A DNA stretch of 64,000 nucleotides from the NCBI GenBank assembly GCA_000716465.1, contig JNWL01000006.1, positions 191,428-255,427 of the forward strand, in the 5' to 3' direction. Shown in pieces: positions 45,362-54,208 of this stretch; the stretch's first letter is position 1; every line of letters starts with the position of its first letter. The notes beneath the pieces were generated by a model, which was not told the origin of the DNA, searched no databases, and was given only the letters and a program-made list of their open reading frames with translations. Both the position numbers and the translations under genes were made by a program. This stretch comes from Streptomyces bikiniensis (GTDB taxonomy: Bacteria > Actinomycetota > Actinomycetes > Streptomycetales > Streptomycetaceae).

Positions 45362-45862
45362 CCCCGCCCGGGCGCTGACCGGGCGCGGTGGAGGAAGCCG
45401 GGGGTGCGGTGGCGCCGCCGCCCCTCCCGCCCCGGCCTCCGGGCACATCGGCGGACCGCTGCCCGGCCGCGGCCCTCCGACCGGCAGGAGGGTGGCGGGA
45501 AGGGGGGGTGTCCTCCCGGGCACGGACCATCAGGGGGAGTCTCGTCGGACAGCGCTCGAATCGGGCGGCCCGGACGACGAGGTCAGCAGGTCCGGCCGGC
45601 ACCCTCGTCCGTCGATCGGGTTGTTCGGAGACAGCGGTGGTCCTCCGGTCGGGCGGTTCGGCGGGTTGCCCCGGCTGCCGGTGGGCACGGAGCGGCCGTC
45701 CGCCGGGGACGTTCCGCTGCCGCTGCTCTTCTCCGCGCACCGGGAGAGGGACCACGGGAACAGTTCCGGGAGGTACGCGCGGGTCGTGTGCGTACCGGGC
45801 GGCGCTGAGACGACGGTCGTACCCGGCCCGGCGGGGTCCCGTGGTTTCGCGAACGGCCCCGG
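45362..45862. other. Long intergenic stretch
   Basis: About 500 bases between convergent genes. The right half has GC-rich third positions in one plus-strand frame (see the low-confidence entry at 45492); the left half shows no coding character. Confidence 0.5.
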
Positions 45863-45866
45863 CTAA
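45492..45866 (+). CDS. Possible small hypothetical protein
   Basis: An open frame of up to 124 codons; the last ~80 codons (from about 45620) have the strong G/C third-position bias of real genes here. No ribosome site, conserved motif or signal peptide is evident, and it ends 4 bases inside the convergent ATPase gene. It may be a real gene with a later start (e.g. TTG near 45620) or chance. Confidence 0.2.
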   Translation: MAGRGGVLPGTDHQGESRRTALESGGPDDEVSRSGRHPRPSIGLFGDSGGPPVGRFGGLPRLPVGTERPSAGDVPLPLLFSAHRERDHGNSSGRYARVVCVPGGAETTVVPGPAGSRGFANGPG

Positions 45867-46300
45867 CAGACCACCGGCGCCGCCGCCTTCCACGGCAGGG
45901 TGATGCCGACCGTCTTGCCGCCGTCCGGGGTGGGGGTCACCGAGAGGCGGCCGCCGGACTCCACCGCGAGGGAGCGGATGATGGCCATGCCGCGGCCGTT
46001 GTCCTGCTGGACCGCCGCCGGAAGGCGGCGGGGGCGGCGCGGATGGCTGTCCGTGACGCCGACGTGGAGCTGCTCCCCACGCTCCAGGCGTACGTCGACC
46101 GTGAAGGTGGGCGACTGGCCGAAGGTGTGCAGGACGGCGTTGGTGGCCAGTTCCGAGACGATCAGGCGGACCGCGTCCGCCTGGTCCGAGAGCGCGTCGA
46201 GGCCCCAGTCGGCGAGGACCCGCGCGACGTACCGCCGGGCGGTGGGGACCGAGGCGGGCTCGCTCGCCAGGGTGACGGATGCTTCCTGATGGTCTGCCAT
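45863..46300 (-). CDS. RsbW-like ATP-binding regulator (HATPase_c)
   Basis: 145 residues from ATG 46300. GHKL-ATPase motifs are present: N-box VSELATNAVLHTFG, G1-type DNGRGMAIIRSLA and G2-type DGGKTVGITLPW. This is the Streptomyces family of single-domain anti-sigma-factor-like serine kinases. Partners (sigma factor, anti-anti-sigma) are not encoded nearby. Confidence 0.88.
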   Translation of the reverse strand: MADHQEASVTLASEPASVPTARRYVARVLADWGLDALSDQADAVRLIVSELATNAVLHTFGQSPTFTVDVRLERGEQLHVGVTDSHPRRPRRLPAAVQQDNGRGMAIIRSLAVESGGRLSVTPTPDGGKTVGITLPWKAAAPVVC

Positions 46301-46461
46301 GGCGACTCTGTCCCTTTCCCGCCGGGGCCACCGCCCCGGATCGCACTGCGCGTCAGAGTCCCACCGATGGTGCCGCGCCGTATCGGGTTCCACCAGGGCA
46401 ATACCGCATCTGTCGCCCGAAGCGGTGAACCGTACGACGCCTGAACGCCCTTGGGCGTACG

Positions 46462-47760
46462 TCAGGCGGCGGGCGCGGTCTCCAGGATCGTCTCCACCGC
46501 GCGGCCGATCTGCGCGTCCGTCAGGTCGGCGCGGGCCGTCAGGCGCAGCCGCGAGACGCCGTCGGGGACGGACGGGGGACGGAAGCAGCCGACCGCCAGG
46601 CCTCGTGCCCGGCAGTCCGCCGCCCAGCGCAGTGCCGCCTCCGGGGAAGGGGCGCGGACCGAGACCACGGCCGCGTCGGGCCGGGCCGCGGTCAGACCGG
46701 CCGCGGTCAGCCGCTCGTACAGGGCGGTGGCGACGGTACGGGCCCGCTCGGCCAGCCCCGGTTCGGCGGCGATCAGGCGCAGGCTCGCGAGGGCGCCGCC
46801 GACGGCGGCCGGGGCGAGGCCGGTGTCGAAGATGAAGGTGCGGGCGGCGTTCACCAGGTGCTCGATCACCCGGGCCGGGCCCAGGACCGCGCCGCCCTGG
46901 CTGCCCAGGGACTTGGAGAGGGTCAGGGTGGCGACCACGTCCTCGTCGCCCGCGAGCCCGGCCCCGTGCACCGCGCCCCGGCCCCCGTCGCCGAGGACCC
47001 CGAAGCCGTGGGCGTCGTCCACGACGAGACCGGCGCCGTGCGCGCGGCAGGCGGCGGCGAGGTCCGCGAGCGGGGCCCGGTCGCCGTCGACGGAGAAGAC
47101 GGAGTCGCTGACGACGAGGGCCCGGCGCCCGGGGTGCGCCTCCAGGGTCTTCCGCACGGCCTCGGGATCGGCGTGCGGGACGACGGCGGTCCCGGCGCGC
47201 GCCAGGCGGCAGCCGTCCACCAGGGAGGCGTGGTTGGCGGCGTCCGAGACGATCAGGGAGTCCCGGCCGCCGAGCGCGGTGAGCACGGCGAGGTTGGCGG
47301 CGTAGCCGGAGGAGAAGACGAGGGCCGCCTCGAAGCCGCAGAAGGCGGCGAGTTCGCGCTCCAGGTCGGTGTGGAGCAGGGTGGTGCCGGTGACGAGCCG
47401 GGAGCCGGTGGAGCCCGCGCCCCAGCGCCGGGCCGCCTCGGCGGCCGCCCCGGTGACCTCGGGCCTGCGGGTGAGGCCGAGGTAGTCGTTGCCCGCCAGG
47501 TCGAGGAGGTCGGAGTCGGCCGCCCGGGGCCGCAGCGCGCGGACGAGGCCGGCGTCGGCCCGGCGGCGCGCCTCGGCCTCGGTCCAGTCGAAGGCGGCGC
47601 GGCGCGGGCCCGCGGCCCGTACGTCGCCGGCCCGGGTCTCGTACGCCTGTGCGCCGTCCACCTGTGTCTCGTGCGCCCGTACATCATCGGCCCGGGTTTC
47701 ATACGCCTGTGCGTCGTCCGCCCGTGTCTCGTGCGCCCGTGCGTCGTCGGCCTGTGGCAT
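46462..47760 (-). CDS. bioF: 8-amino-7-oxononanoate synthase with repeat leader
   Basis: 432 residues from ATG 47760, preceded by CGGAGGATC. The core is normal Bio[46 protein letters not shown] and the PLP lysine in [13 protein letters not shown]. It condenses pimeloyl-CoA/ACP with alanine in biotin synthesis. Oddly, the first ~45 residues are decapeptide repeats ([40 protein letters not shown]) not found in the usual enzyme. It is divergent from bioB. Confidence 0.94.
   Translation of the reverse strand: MPQADDARAHETRADDAQAYETRADDVRAHETQVDGAQAYETRAGDVRAAGPRRAAFDWTEAEARRRADAGLVRALRPRAADSDLLDLAGNDYLGLTRRPEVTGAAAEAARRWGAGSTGSRLVTGTTLLHTDLERELAAFCGFEAALVFSSGYAANLAVLTALGGRDSLIVSDAANHASLVDGCRLARAGTAVVPHADPEAVRKTLEAHPGRRALVVSDSVFSVDGDRAPLADLAAACRAHGAGLVVDDAHGFGVLGDGGRGAVHGAGLAGDEDVVATLTLSKSLGSQGGAVLGPARVIEHLVNAARTFIFDTGLAPAAVGGALASLRLIAAEPGLAERARTVATALYERLTAAGLTAARPDAAVVSVRAPSPEAALRWAADCRARGLAVGCFRPPSVPDGVSRLRLTARADLTDAQIGRAVETILETAPAA
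47636..47755 (-). repeat. 30-bp tandem repeat in the 5' end of bioF
   Basis: Four 30-bp copies (47636, 47666, 47696, 47726) with a decayed fifth at 47606. Copies 1 and 3 resemble each other, as do 2 and 4, which points to duplication of a 60-bp block. They keep the bioF frame. Confidence 0.88.
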
Positions 47761-47842
47761 GCGGGATCCTCCGTCGGCGCCTCCGGCCGCCCGGCCGGTG
47801 CCTTTTGTAGGCAGCGCACAGACCCTAGCCGCAGGAGACCGG

Positions 47843-47874
47843 GATCGTGGTGTGGTCATCCACACACCCCGATC
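47843..47874. promoter_or_regulatory. Dyad in the divergent bioF-bioB control region
   Basis: GATCGTGGTGTGG and CCACACACCCCGATC form near-perfect arms around TCAT, 62 bases before bioB and 83 before bioF. The position between divergent biotin genes suggests an operator for a biotin regulator such as BirA- or BioQ-type, but the sequence does not match a site I can name. Confidence 0.45.
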
Positions 47875-47935
47875 GGGGGCGTTTGTTCGGATCCTCCTTG
47901 GCCCGGGGGCGGGCGGTAGGCCAGGATCAGCGGTT

Positions 47936-49210
47936 ATGGACCTGCTGAACACGCTGGTGGAGAAGGGGCTGCGGCGCGAGCCGCCGACCCGTGAAGAAGC
48001 GCTCGCCGTCCTGGCGACCTCCGACGACGAACTGCTCGATGTGGTGGCCGCGGCCGGCAAGGTGCGCCGTCAGTGGTTCGGGCGGCGGGTGAAGCTCAAC
48101 TACCTGGTCAACCTCAAGTCCGGCCTGTGCCCCGAGGACTGCTCGTACTGTTCGCAGCGGCTCGGCTCCAAGGCGGAGATCCTCAAGTACACCTGGCTGA
48201 AGCCGGACGAGGCGTCCCGGGCGGCCGCGGCGGGCGTCGCGGGCGGCGCCAAGCGGGTGTGCCTGGTGGCGAGCGGACGCGGTCCGACGGACCGGGACGT
48301 CGAGCGGGTCGGCAGGACCATCGAGGCCATCAAGGAGCAGAACGAGGGCGTCGAGGTGTGCGCCTGCCTCGGTCTGCTCTCGGACGGCCAGGCGGAGCGG
48401 CTCCGGGAGGCCGGCGCCGACGCGTACAACCACAACCTGAACACGTCCGAGGCGACGTACGGCGGGATCACCAAGACCCACACGTACGCCGACCGGGTGG
48501 ACACCGTGCAGAAGGCGCACGCGGCGGGCCTGTCGGCCTGCTCGGGCCTGATCGCGGGCATGGGCGAGGCCGACGAGGACCTGGTCGACGTGGTGTACGC
48601 GCTGCGGGAGCTGGGCTCGGACTCGGTGCCGGTCAACTTCCTCATCCCGTTCGAGGGCACCCCGCTCGCCAAGGAGTGGAACCTGACCCCGCAGCGCTGC
48701 CTGCGGATCCTGGCGATGGTGCGGTTCGTCTGCCCCGACGTCGAGGTGCGGATCGCGGGCGGCCGCGAGGTGCACCTGCGCTCGATGCAGCCGCTCGCGC
48801 TGCACATCGCGAACTCGATCTTCCTGGGCGACTACCTGACCAGCGAGGGACAGGCCGGCCAGGCCGACCTGGACATGATCGCGGACGCGGGCTTCGAGGT
48901 GGAGGGCACGGGCACGCCCACGCTGCCCGCCCACCGCGCGGACGCGCTCGCGGCGGCCGGCGGCGGCTGCGGTTCGGGCGCCCCGGCGGGGAGCGGCGCG
49001 GGCTGCGGTTCGCATGCGGGCGCGCCGGCGGAGAGCGGTGCCGGGTGCGGGTCGCACTCCGGCGGCGGCTGCGGTCCGTGCGGCGGACACGCCCCGGTCC
49101 CCGAGCCCGCCGAGGCGCCGGCCGCCGAGGCCGTGCCGGGCGGGGCCCGGACCGATCTGGTGGCGGTGCGCCGCCGGGGAGCCGGGACGGACCTCGCGCC
49201 GAATGCGTAA
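47936..49210 (+). CDS. bioB: Biotin synthase with Cys/Gly-rich C-terminal tail
   Basis: 424 residues from ATG 47936; no strong ribosome site is present. The radical-SAM motif is [35 protein letters not shown] and [11 protein letters not shown] are conserved BioB blocks. It inserts sulfur into dethiobiotin. After the normal end (near [13 protein letters not shown], ~residue 340) comes a ~80-residue tail with five Cys in GCGSH- and [14 protein letters not shown] repeats. The stop overlaps bioA by 8 bases. Confidence 0.95.
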   Translation: MDLLNTLVEKGLRREPPTREEALAVLATSDDELLDVVAAAGKVRRQWFGRRVKLNYLVNLKSGLCPEDCSYCSQRLGSKAEILKYTWLKPDEASRAAAAGVAGGAKRVCLVASGRGPTDRDVERVGRTIEAIKEQNEGVEVCACLGLLSDGQAERLREAGADAYNHNLNTSEATYGGITKTHTYADRVDTVQKAHAAGLSACSGLIAGMGEADEDLVDVVYALRELGSDSVPVNFLIPFEGTPLAKEWNLTPQRCLRILAMVRFVCPDVEVRIAGGREVHLRSMQPLALHIANSIFLGDYLTSEGQAGQADLDMIADAGFEVEGTGTPTLPAHRADALAAAGGGCGSGAPAGSGAGCGSHAGAPAESGAGCGSHSGGGCGPCGGHAPVPEPAEAPAAEAVPGGARTDLVAVRRRGAGTDLAPNA

Positions 49211-50483
49211 CGACGAGCTCCTCGCCCTGGACCGGGCGCACGTCTGGCACCCGTACGGCCCCATGCCGGGCCGCACGGACCCGCTGGTCGTCGCGTCCGC
49301 GTCCGGGGTGCGCCTCCGGCTCGCCGAACCCGCCGAGGGCCGGGACGAGTTGATCGACGGCATGTCCTCGTGGTGGTCGGCGGTGCACGGCTACAACCAC
49401 CCCGTCCTCAACGAGGCGGTGCGCGGCCAGCTCGACCGGATGAGCCACGTGATGTTCGGCGGACTCACCCACGAGCCGGCCGTCCGCCTCGCGAGCCGGC
49501 TCGTGGAGATCACCCCCGAGCCGCTGCGGCACGTCTTCCTCAGCGACTCGGGCTCGGTCTCCGTCGAGGTGGCGGTCAAGATGTGCCTGCAGTACTGGCG
49601 TTCGCTCGGCCGTCCCGGGAAGCGGCGGCTCTTCACCTGGCGCGGCGGGTACCACGGGGACACCTGGCAGCCGATGTCGGTGTGCGACCCCGAGGGCGGG
49701 ATGCACGAGCTGTGGTCGGGGGTCCTCCAGCCCCAGGTCTTCACGGACGCCCCGCCGGCCGCGTACGAGGAGTCGTACGCGGAGCTGCTGCGGGCCTCGA
49801 TCGGGCGGCACGCGCATGAGCTGGCCGCAGTGGTCGTGGAGCCGGTGGTGCAGGGCGCGGGCGGGATGCGCTTCCACGACCCGGCGTACCTGCGGGTGCT
49901 GCGGGAGGCCTGCGACGAGCACGGCGTGCTGCTGGTGTTCGACGAGATCGCGACCGGGTTCGGGCGCACGGGCACGCTGTTCGCGGCCGACGCGGCCGGG
50001 GTCTCGCCCGACGTGATGTGCGTGGGCAAGGCCCTGACGGGCGGTTACCTGTCGATGGCCGCGACGCTCTGCACGAGCCGGGTGGCCGACGGGATCTCCC
50101 GGGGCGAGGTGCCGGTCCTGGCGCACGGGCCGACCTTCATGGGCAACCCGCTGGCCTCCGCCGTGGCCCTGGCCTCGATCGACCTGCTGCTCTCGCAGGA
50201 CTGGCAGGTCGAGGTCAAGCGGATCGAGGCCGGGCTGCGCAACGGGCTCGCCCCGGCCGCCGCCCTGCCGGGCGTGCGGGACGTGCGGGTGCTCGGCGCG
50301 ATCGGGGTCGTCCAGCTCGGCCACGGGGTCGACATGGCGGCGGCGACGCGCGCGGCGGTCCGGGAGGGCGTGTGGCTGCGCCCGTTCCGGGACCTGATCT
50401 ACACGATGCCGCCGTACGTGACGGGCGACGGGGACGTGGCCCGGATCTGCGCGGCGGTACGGGCCGCCGCGGCGGCGGGCTGA
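49203..50483 (+). CDS. bioA: Adenosylmethionine-8-amino-7-oxononanoate aminotransferase
   Basis: 426 residues from ATG 49203. [25 protein letters not shown] and the [14 protein letters not shown] block identify BioA; the PLP lysine is in [16 protein letters not shown] and the cofactor Asp in [15 protein letters not shown]. It makes 7,8-diaminopelargonate with SAM as amino donor. Second gene of bioBAD. Confidence 0.96.
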   Translation: MRNDELLALDRAHVWHPYGPMPGRTDPLVVASASGVRLRLAEPAEGRDELIDGMSSWWSAVHGYNHPVLNEAVRGQLDRMSHVMFGGLTHEPAVRLASRLVEITPEPLRHVFLSDSGSVSVEVAVKMCLQYWRSLGRPGKRRLFTWRGGYHGDTWQPMSVCDPEGGMHELWSGVLQPQVFTDAPPAAYEESYAELLRASIGRHAHELAAVVVEPVVQGAGGMRFHDPAYLRVLREACDEHGVLLVFDEIATGFGRTGTLFAADAAGVSPDVMCVGKALTGGYLSMAATLCTSRVADGISRGEVPVLAHGPTFMGNPLASAVALASIDLLLSQDWQVEVKRIEAGLRNGLAPAAALPGVRDVRVLGAIGVVQLGHGVDMAAATRAAVREGVWLRPFRDLIYTMPPYVTGDGDVARICAAVRAAAAAG

Positions 50484-50494
50484 ACGGAAGAGGG

Positions 50495-51235
50495 ATGGAG
50501 CGGACAGTGGGAATCGTCGTCGTCAGCGGGACCGGGACCGAGATCGGCAAGACGGTCGTGACCGCGGCCGTCGCCGCCGTCGCGACCGCCGCCGGGCGGT
50601 CGGTCGCGGTCCTGAAGCCGGCGCAGACGGGCGTCGGGCCGGACGAGCGGGGCGACGCGGACGAGGTCGTACGGCTCTCGGGCGCCGCCGCCTCCGCCGA
50701 GCTGGGCCGCTTCCCGGAGCCGCTGGCCCCCGGTACGGCCGCCCGGCGGGCCGGGCTCGCGCCGGTCGGGCCCCGGGAGGTCGCCGGGGCCGCCCGGAAG
50801 CTGGCCGCCGCGCACGACCTGGTCCTGGTGGAGGGGGCGGGCGGGCTGCTCGTCCGCTTCGACGGGGAGGGCGGCACGCTCGCGGACGCGGCGGCGCTGC
50901 TCGGCGCGCCGGTCCTGGTGGTGGCCCCGGCCGGGCTGGGGACGCTCAACTCGACCGCCCTGACGGCCGAGGCGCTGCGGGCGCGCGGGATCGGGCAACT
51001 GGGCGTGGTGGTCGGCAGCTGGCCGGCCGCGCCGGACCTGGCGGCCCGCTGCAACCTGGCCGACCTGCCGGGGGCGGCGGGCGCGCCGCTCCTCGGAGCC
51101 GTACCGGAGGGTTCGGGCGCCCTGTCACCGGCGGAGTTCCGGGCGGCGGCGGGGGGCTGGCTGGCCCCGCCCCTGGGCGGGACGTGGGACGCGCAGTCGT
51201 TCGCGCGGACGCACGCGGAGCCGTACGGGGGCTGA
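50495..51235 (+). CDS. bioD: Dethiobiotin synthetase
   Basis: 246 residues from ATG 50495, preceded by GGAAGAGGG; a GTG at 50507 (VGIVVVSGT) is an alternative. P-loop GTGTEIGKTVVTAA, LKPAQTGV and VEGAGGLLVRF are the BioD motifs. It closes the ureido ring of biotin using ATP and CO2. Last gene of bioBAD, 11 bases after bioA. Confidence 0.95.
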   Translation: MERTVGIVVVSGTGTEIGKTVVTAAVAAVATAAGRSVAVLKPAQTGVGPDERGDADEVVRLSGAAASAELGRFPEPLAPGTAARRAGLAPVGPREVAGAARKLAAAHDLVLVEGAGGLLVRFDGEGGTLADAAALLGAPVLVVAPAGLGTLNSTALTAEALRARGIGQLGVVVGSWPAAPDLAARCNLADLPGAAGAPLLGAVPEGSGALSPAEFRAAAGGWLAPPLGGTWDAQSFARTHAEPYGG

Positions 51236-51275
51236 CACCGCCGGGCCCGCACGAACCGGAGCGCGGCCCCGACAG

Positions 51276-51350
51276 ACCCGGGGCGCGGGCCTTCCCGTAC
51301 GGCCGGCAGCCTCCCGTACACCCGGGGCGCGGGCCCTCTCGTACGGCCGG
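51276..51350. repeat. Two 31-bp direct repeats downstream of bioD
   Basis: The 31-bp segments at 51276-51306 and 51320-51350 differ at two bases (starting ACCCGGGGCGCGGGCC). They lie in a 260-bp GC-rich gene-free stretch before the methyltransferase. Confidence 0.8.
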
Positions 51351-51496
51351 ATGCGCGCGCCCTTCCGTGCGGTCCCGGGCCGGGCCCCGGTCCGGGACCG
51401 GAGGGGTCCGCCTCGGCGACCGGCCCCGTCGTCCGGCCCCGGGGCGTGCGGCTCCGTAGGCTGGAGGTACGCGCGTCCAGGCACGAGGAGCCTCCG

Positions 51497-52162
51497 ATGA
51501 CGTCTTCGCGGCCGGTGGCCGGGGGTCCGCCCCGGGTGCACCACCCCCTCTTCGCCCGCTTCTACGCCCGGTTCAGCGTCTCCGCCGAGACGCGGGGCGG
51601 GATCGGGGCGCTCCGGGCGGAGCTGCTCGCCGGACTCGCCGGACGGGTCGTCGAGGTCGGGGCCGGGAACGGGCTGAACTTCACGCACTACCCGGTCGGG
51701 GTCACGGAGGTGGTGGCCGTCGAGCCGGAGGACCGGCTGCGCGAACTGGCCGGGAAGGCCGCGCGGCGGGCGGCCGTTCCGGTGACCGTGGTGCCGGGGA
51801 CGGCCGAGGCGCTGCCCGCGCCGGACGGCTCCTTCGACGCGGCGGTGGTCTCCCTGGTGCTGTGCACGGTACGGGACGTGCCCGCGGCCCTCGCGGAGCT
51901 GCGCCGGGTCCTGCGCCCGGGCGGCGAGCTGCGCTTCTTCGAGCACGGGGCGGCGGGTACACCCGGGCTCGCGCGGGTGCAGCGGGGCCTGGACCGCACG
52001 GTGTGGCCGCTGCTCTTCGGCGGCTGCCACACCTCCCGGGACCCGCTGGCGGAGATCCGGGAGGCCGGGTTCGCCCTCGGCCCGTACCGCTCCTTCGACG
52101 TCCCGGAGGGCGGGCCCCGGCTGCCGTTCTCCCCCTGCGTCCTGGGCACGGCGCGCCGGTGA
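51497..52162 (+). CDS. Class I SAM-dependent methyltransferase
   Basis: 221 residues from ATG 51497, preceded by CGAGGAGC. Motif I is VVEVGAGNGLNFTHY, followed by VVAVEPEDRLRELA, and motif LRRVLRPGGELRFFEHG is typical of the UbiE/Methyltransf_11 group. PLLFGGCHTSRDPLAEI near the end is shared with TPMT/METTL7-like bacterial members. Substrate unknown. A TAGGCT at 51457 may be its -10. Confidence 0.9.
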   Translation: MTSSRPVAGGPPRVHHPLFARFYARFSVSAETRGGIGALRAELLAGLAGRVVEVGAGNGLNFTHYPVGVTEVVAVEPEDRLRELAGKAARRAAVPVTVVPGTAEALPAPDGSFDAAVVSLVLCTVRDVPAALAELRRVLRPGGELRFFEHGAAGTPGLARVQRGLDRTVWPLLFGGCHTSRDPLAEIREAGFALGPYRSFDVPEGGPRLPFSPCVLGTARR

Positions 52163-52228
52163 GGCGCCGCCGTCCCGCCCTCCGGAACCCGCCGGCACGG
52201 CCGGATGGTTTCGTGATGAGATCCGGCC

Positions 52229-52654
52229 ATGATCGATCTGCAGATACGCGCCGCCACCGCCGACGAGGCCGAGGCCGTCCTCGCCTTCTGGCGGGAGTCC
52301 GCCGAGGGGACGTCCGTCTCGGACGACGTGTCCGGGGTCACCCGGCTCGTGGAGCGCGACCCGGAGGCCCTGCTCCTCGCGCTGGCCGACGGACGGATCG
52401 TGGGGTCCGTGATCGCCGGCTGGGACGGCTGGCGCGCCTCGCTCTACCGGCTCGCCGTCCTGCCCGCGTACCGGCGCCGGGGGATCTCCACCGCGCTCCT
52501 GCGGGCGGCCGAGGAGCGGTTCGCCGCGCTCGGCGGGCGGCGCGCGGACGCCATGGTCCTGGAGGCGAACGGAACGGGGCGGATGCTGTGGGCGGCGGCC
52601 GGGTACGAGCGCGAGGACCACTGGCGCCGCTGGGTGAAGCCGCTCGCGCAATGA
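52229..52654 (+). CDS. GNAT-family N-acetyltransferase
   Basis: 141 residues. The acetyl-CoA pocket is LAVLPAYRRRGISTALLRAA; the rest (IQIRAATADEAEAVLAFW-like start, MLWAAAGYERED near the end) fits small GNAT enzymes. Acceptor unknown. The first ATG (52229) is used. It is separate from neighbours, with about 65 bases on the left. Confidence 0.92.
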   Translation: MIDLQIRAATADEAEAVLAFWRESAEGTSVSDDVSGVTRLVERDPEALLLALADGRIVGSVIAGWDGWRASLYRLAVLPAYRRRGISTALLRAAEERFAALGGRRADAMVLEANGTGRMLWAAAGYEREDHWRRWVKPLAQ

Positions 52655-52742
52655 AGAGCACAGGGGGTGATCGACACGCCGCTTTGCCCTTCCTTTACCA
52701 TGGTCTCCCCTCCCGACGAACGAAAGGTGTGAGCGTCCGCCC

Positions 52743-52871
52743 ATGGGCGAGCCCCCCAATAGCACTGGTTCCGAAAGACCCGAAAGCTCCGACCACGGCT
52801 CCGGATCCGGCCGTCGACGCCGAGCGATCCTCCTCCCGCCGCGTGATCATGGGACGGAGGTGAACCGATGA
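52743..52871 (+). CDS. Possible 42-residue leader ORF coupled to the CNNM gene
   Basis: An ATG-started frame of 42 codons, hydrophilic and Arg/Ser-rich (MGEPPNSTGSERPESSDHG), whose stop overlaps the downstream ATG (ATGA at 52868). Ribosome site is weak and third-position bias only moderate. It may be a real coupled leader or chance. Confidence 0.3.
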   Translation: MGEPPNSTGSERPESSDHGSGSGRRRRAILLPPRDHGTEVNR

Positions 52872-54208
52872 CCGAAGTGCTGCTGCTCCTCCTCGCGCTC
52901 CTGCTCTCCCTCGCGTGCGGCGCCTTCGTCGCGGCCGAGTTCTCGCTGACCACGGTCGAGCGCGGCGAACTCGAAGCCGCCGCGAAGCGCGGCGAGCGCG
53001 GCGCGGCGGGCGCGCTCAAGGCCGTCAGGTCGCTGACGTTCCAGCTCTCCGGCGCCCAGCTGGGCATCACCGTCACCAACCTGGTGGTCGGCATGCTGGC
53101 CGAGCCGTCGGTCGCGAAGCTGATCAAGGGCCCGGTCGAGGCCCTCGGCCTCTCCTCCTCGGTCGCCTCCTCGGTGGCCCTGGTCCTGGGCACCGCCCTG
53201 TCGACCGTGGTCCTGATGGTGGTCGGCGAGCTGGTCCCCAAGAACTGGGCCATCTCCTCGCCGCTCGCCGTGGCGAAGGTCGTGGCCAACCCGCAGCGCG
53301 TGTTCACGGCCGCCTTCAGGCCGCTGATCAGCCACCTCAACAACACCGCGAACCGGATCCTGCGCCGGCTCGGCATGGAGCCGGCCGAGGAGCTGGCCTC
53401 CGCGCGCTCCCCGCAGGAGCTGGTGGCGCTCGCCCGGCACTCCGCGAAGGAGGGGGCCCTGGAGGCGGACACGGCCGAACTGTTCGTCCGCACCCTCAAC
53501 CTGGCGGAGCTGACCGCCGAGAACGTGATGACGCCCCGCGTGCAGGTCACCGCCCTGGAGGTGCAGGCCACCGCCGAGGACGTGGCGAACGCGACCCGCG
53601 CGACCGGCCTGTCCCGCTTCCCCGTCTACCGCAACAGCCTGGACGCCGTCGTCGGCATCGCCCACATCAAGGACGTCCTCGCCATACCGGCCGACGAGCG
53701 GCCCCGCCGCCCGATCGGGGAGATGCTGCGCGAGCCGCTGCTCGTCCCCGAGACGCTGACCGTGGACAGGCTGCTCGACCGGCTGTCCGGGAAGCAGACG
53801 ATGGCGGTCGTCATCGACGAGTACGGCGGTACGGCCGGGGTCGTCACCCTGGAGGACATCGTCGAGGAGGTCGTCGGCGAGGTCCGCGACGAGCACGACC
53901 CGCACGAGACGCCGGACCTGGCGCGGGCCGGCGAGGACGCGGACGGACGCGAGCTGTGGTCCGCCGACGGCGCGGCCCGCACCGACCAGGTCGGTGCGAT
54001 CGGCCTGAAGGTGCCGGACGGCCCGTACGAGACGCTGGCGGGCTTCGTCGCCCACGAGCTGGGCCGCATCCCGGCCGTCGGCGACGGCGTGGAGCTCGAC
54101 GGCTGGCGGCTCGACGTCGTGGACGCCTCGGGCCGCCGCGCGGCCCGCATGCTGCTGCACGCACCCGCGCACGACACCGAGGACGAGACCCGGGAGGCCG
54201 GCCGATGA
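52868..54208 (+). CDS. CNNM/CBS-domain membrane protein (hemolysin C-like), first
   Basis: 446 residues from ATG 52868, preceded by GGAGG. N-terminal DUF21/CNNM transmembrane region (residues 1-~200: LLLLLALLLSLACGAFVAAEF, TVVLMVVGELVPKNWAI), two CBS domains (TAENVMTPRVQVTALEV; MAVVIDEYGGTAGVVTLEDI) and a C-terminal CorC_HlyC domain. Such proteins transport or regulate Mg2+/Co2+ or related ions. The second gene overlaps by ATGA, so the two probably form a heteromer. Confidence 0.94.
   Translation: MTEVLLLLLALLLSLACGAFVAAEFSLTTVERGELEAAAKRGERGAAGALKAVRSLTFQLSGAQLGITVTNLVVGMLAEPSVAKLIKGPVEALGLSSSVASSVALVLGTALSTVVLMVVGELVPKNWAISSPLAVAKVVANPQRVFTAAFRPLISHLNNTANRILRRLGMEPAEELASARSPQELVALARHSAKEGALEADTAELFVRTLNLAELTAENVMTPRVQVTALEVQATAEDVANATRATGLSRFPVYRNSLDAVVGIAHIKDVLAIPADERPRRPIGEMLREPLLVPETLTVDRLLDRLSGKQTMAVVIDEYGGTAGVVTLEDIVEEVVGEVRDEHDPHETPDLARAGEDADGRELWSADGAARTDQVGAIGLKVPDGPYETLAGFVAHELGRIPAVGDGVELDGWRLDVVDASGRRAARMLLHAPAHDTEDETREAGR

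Noticed and set aside
52651..52863. 70-codon frame starting in an ATGA overlap with the GNAT stop
   Set aside because: Its third codon positions lack the G/C bias of real genes here, and no ribosome site or motif is visible.
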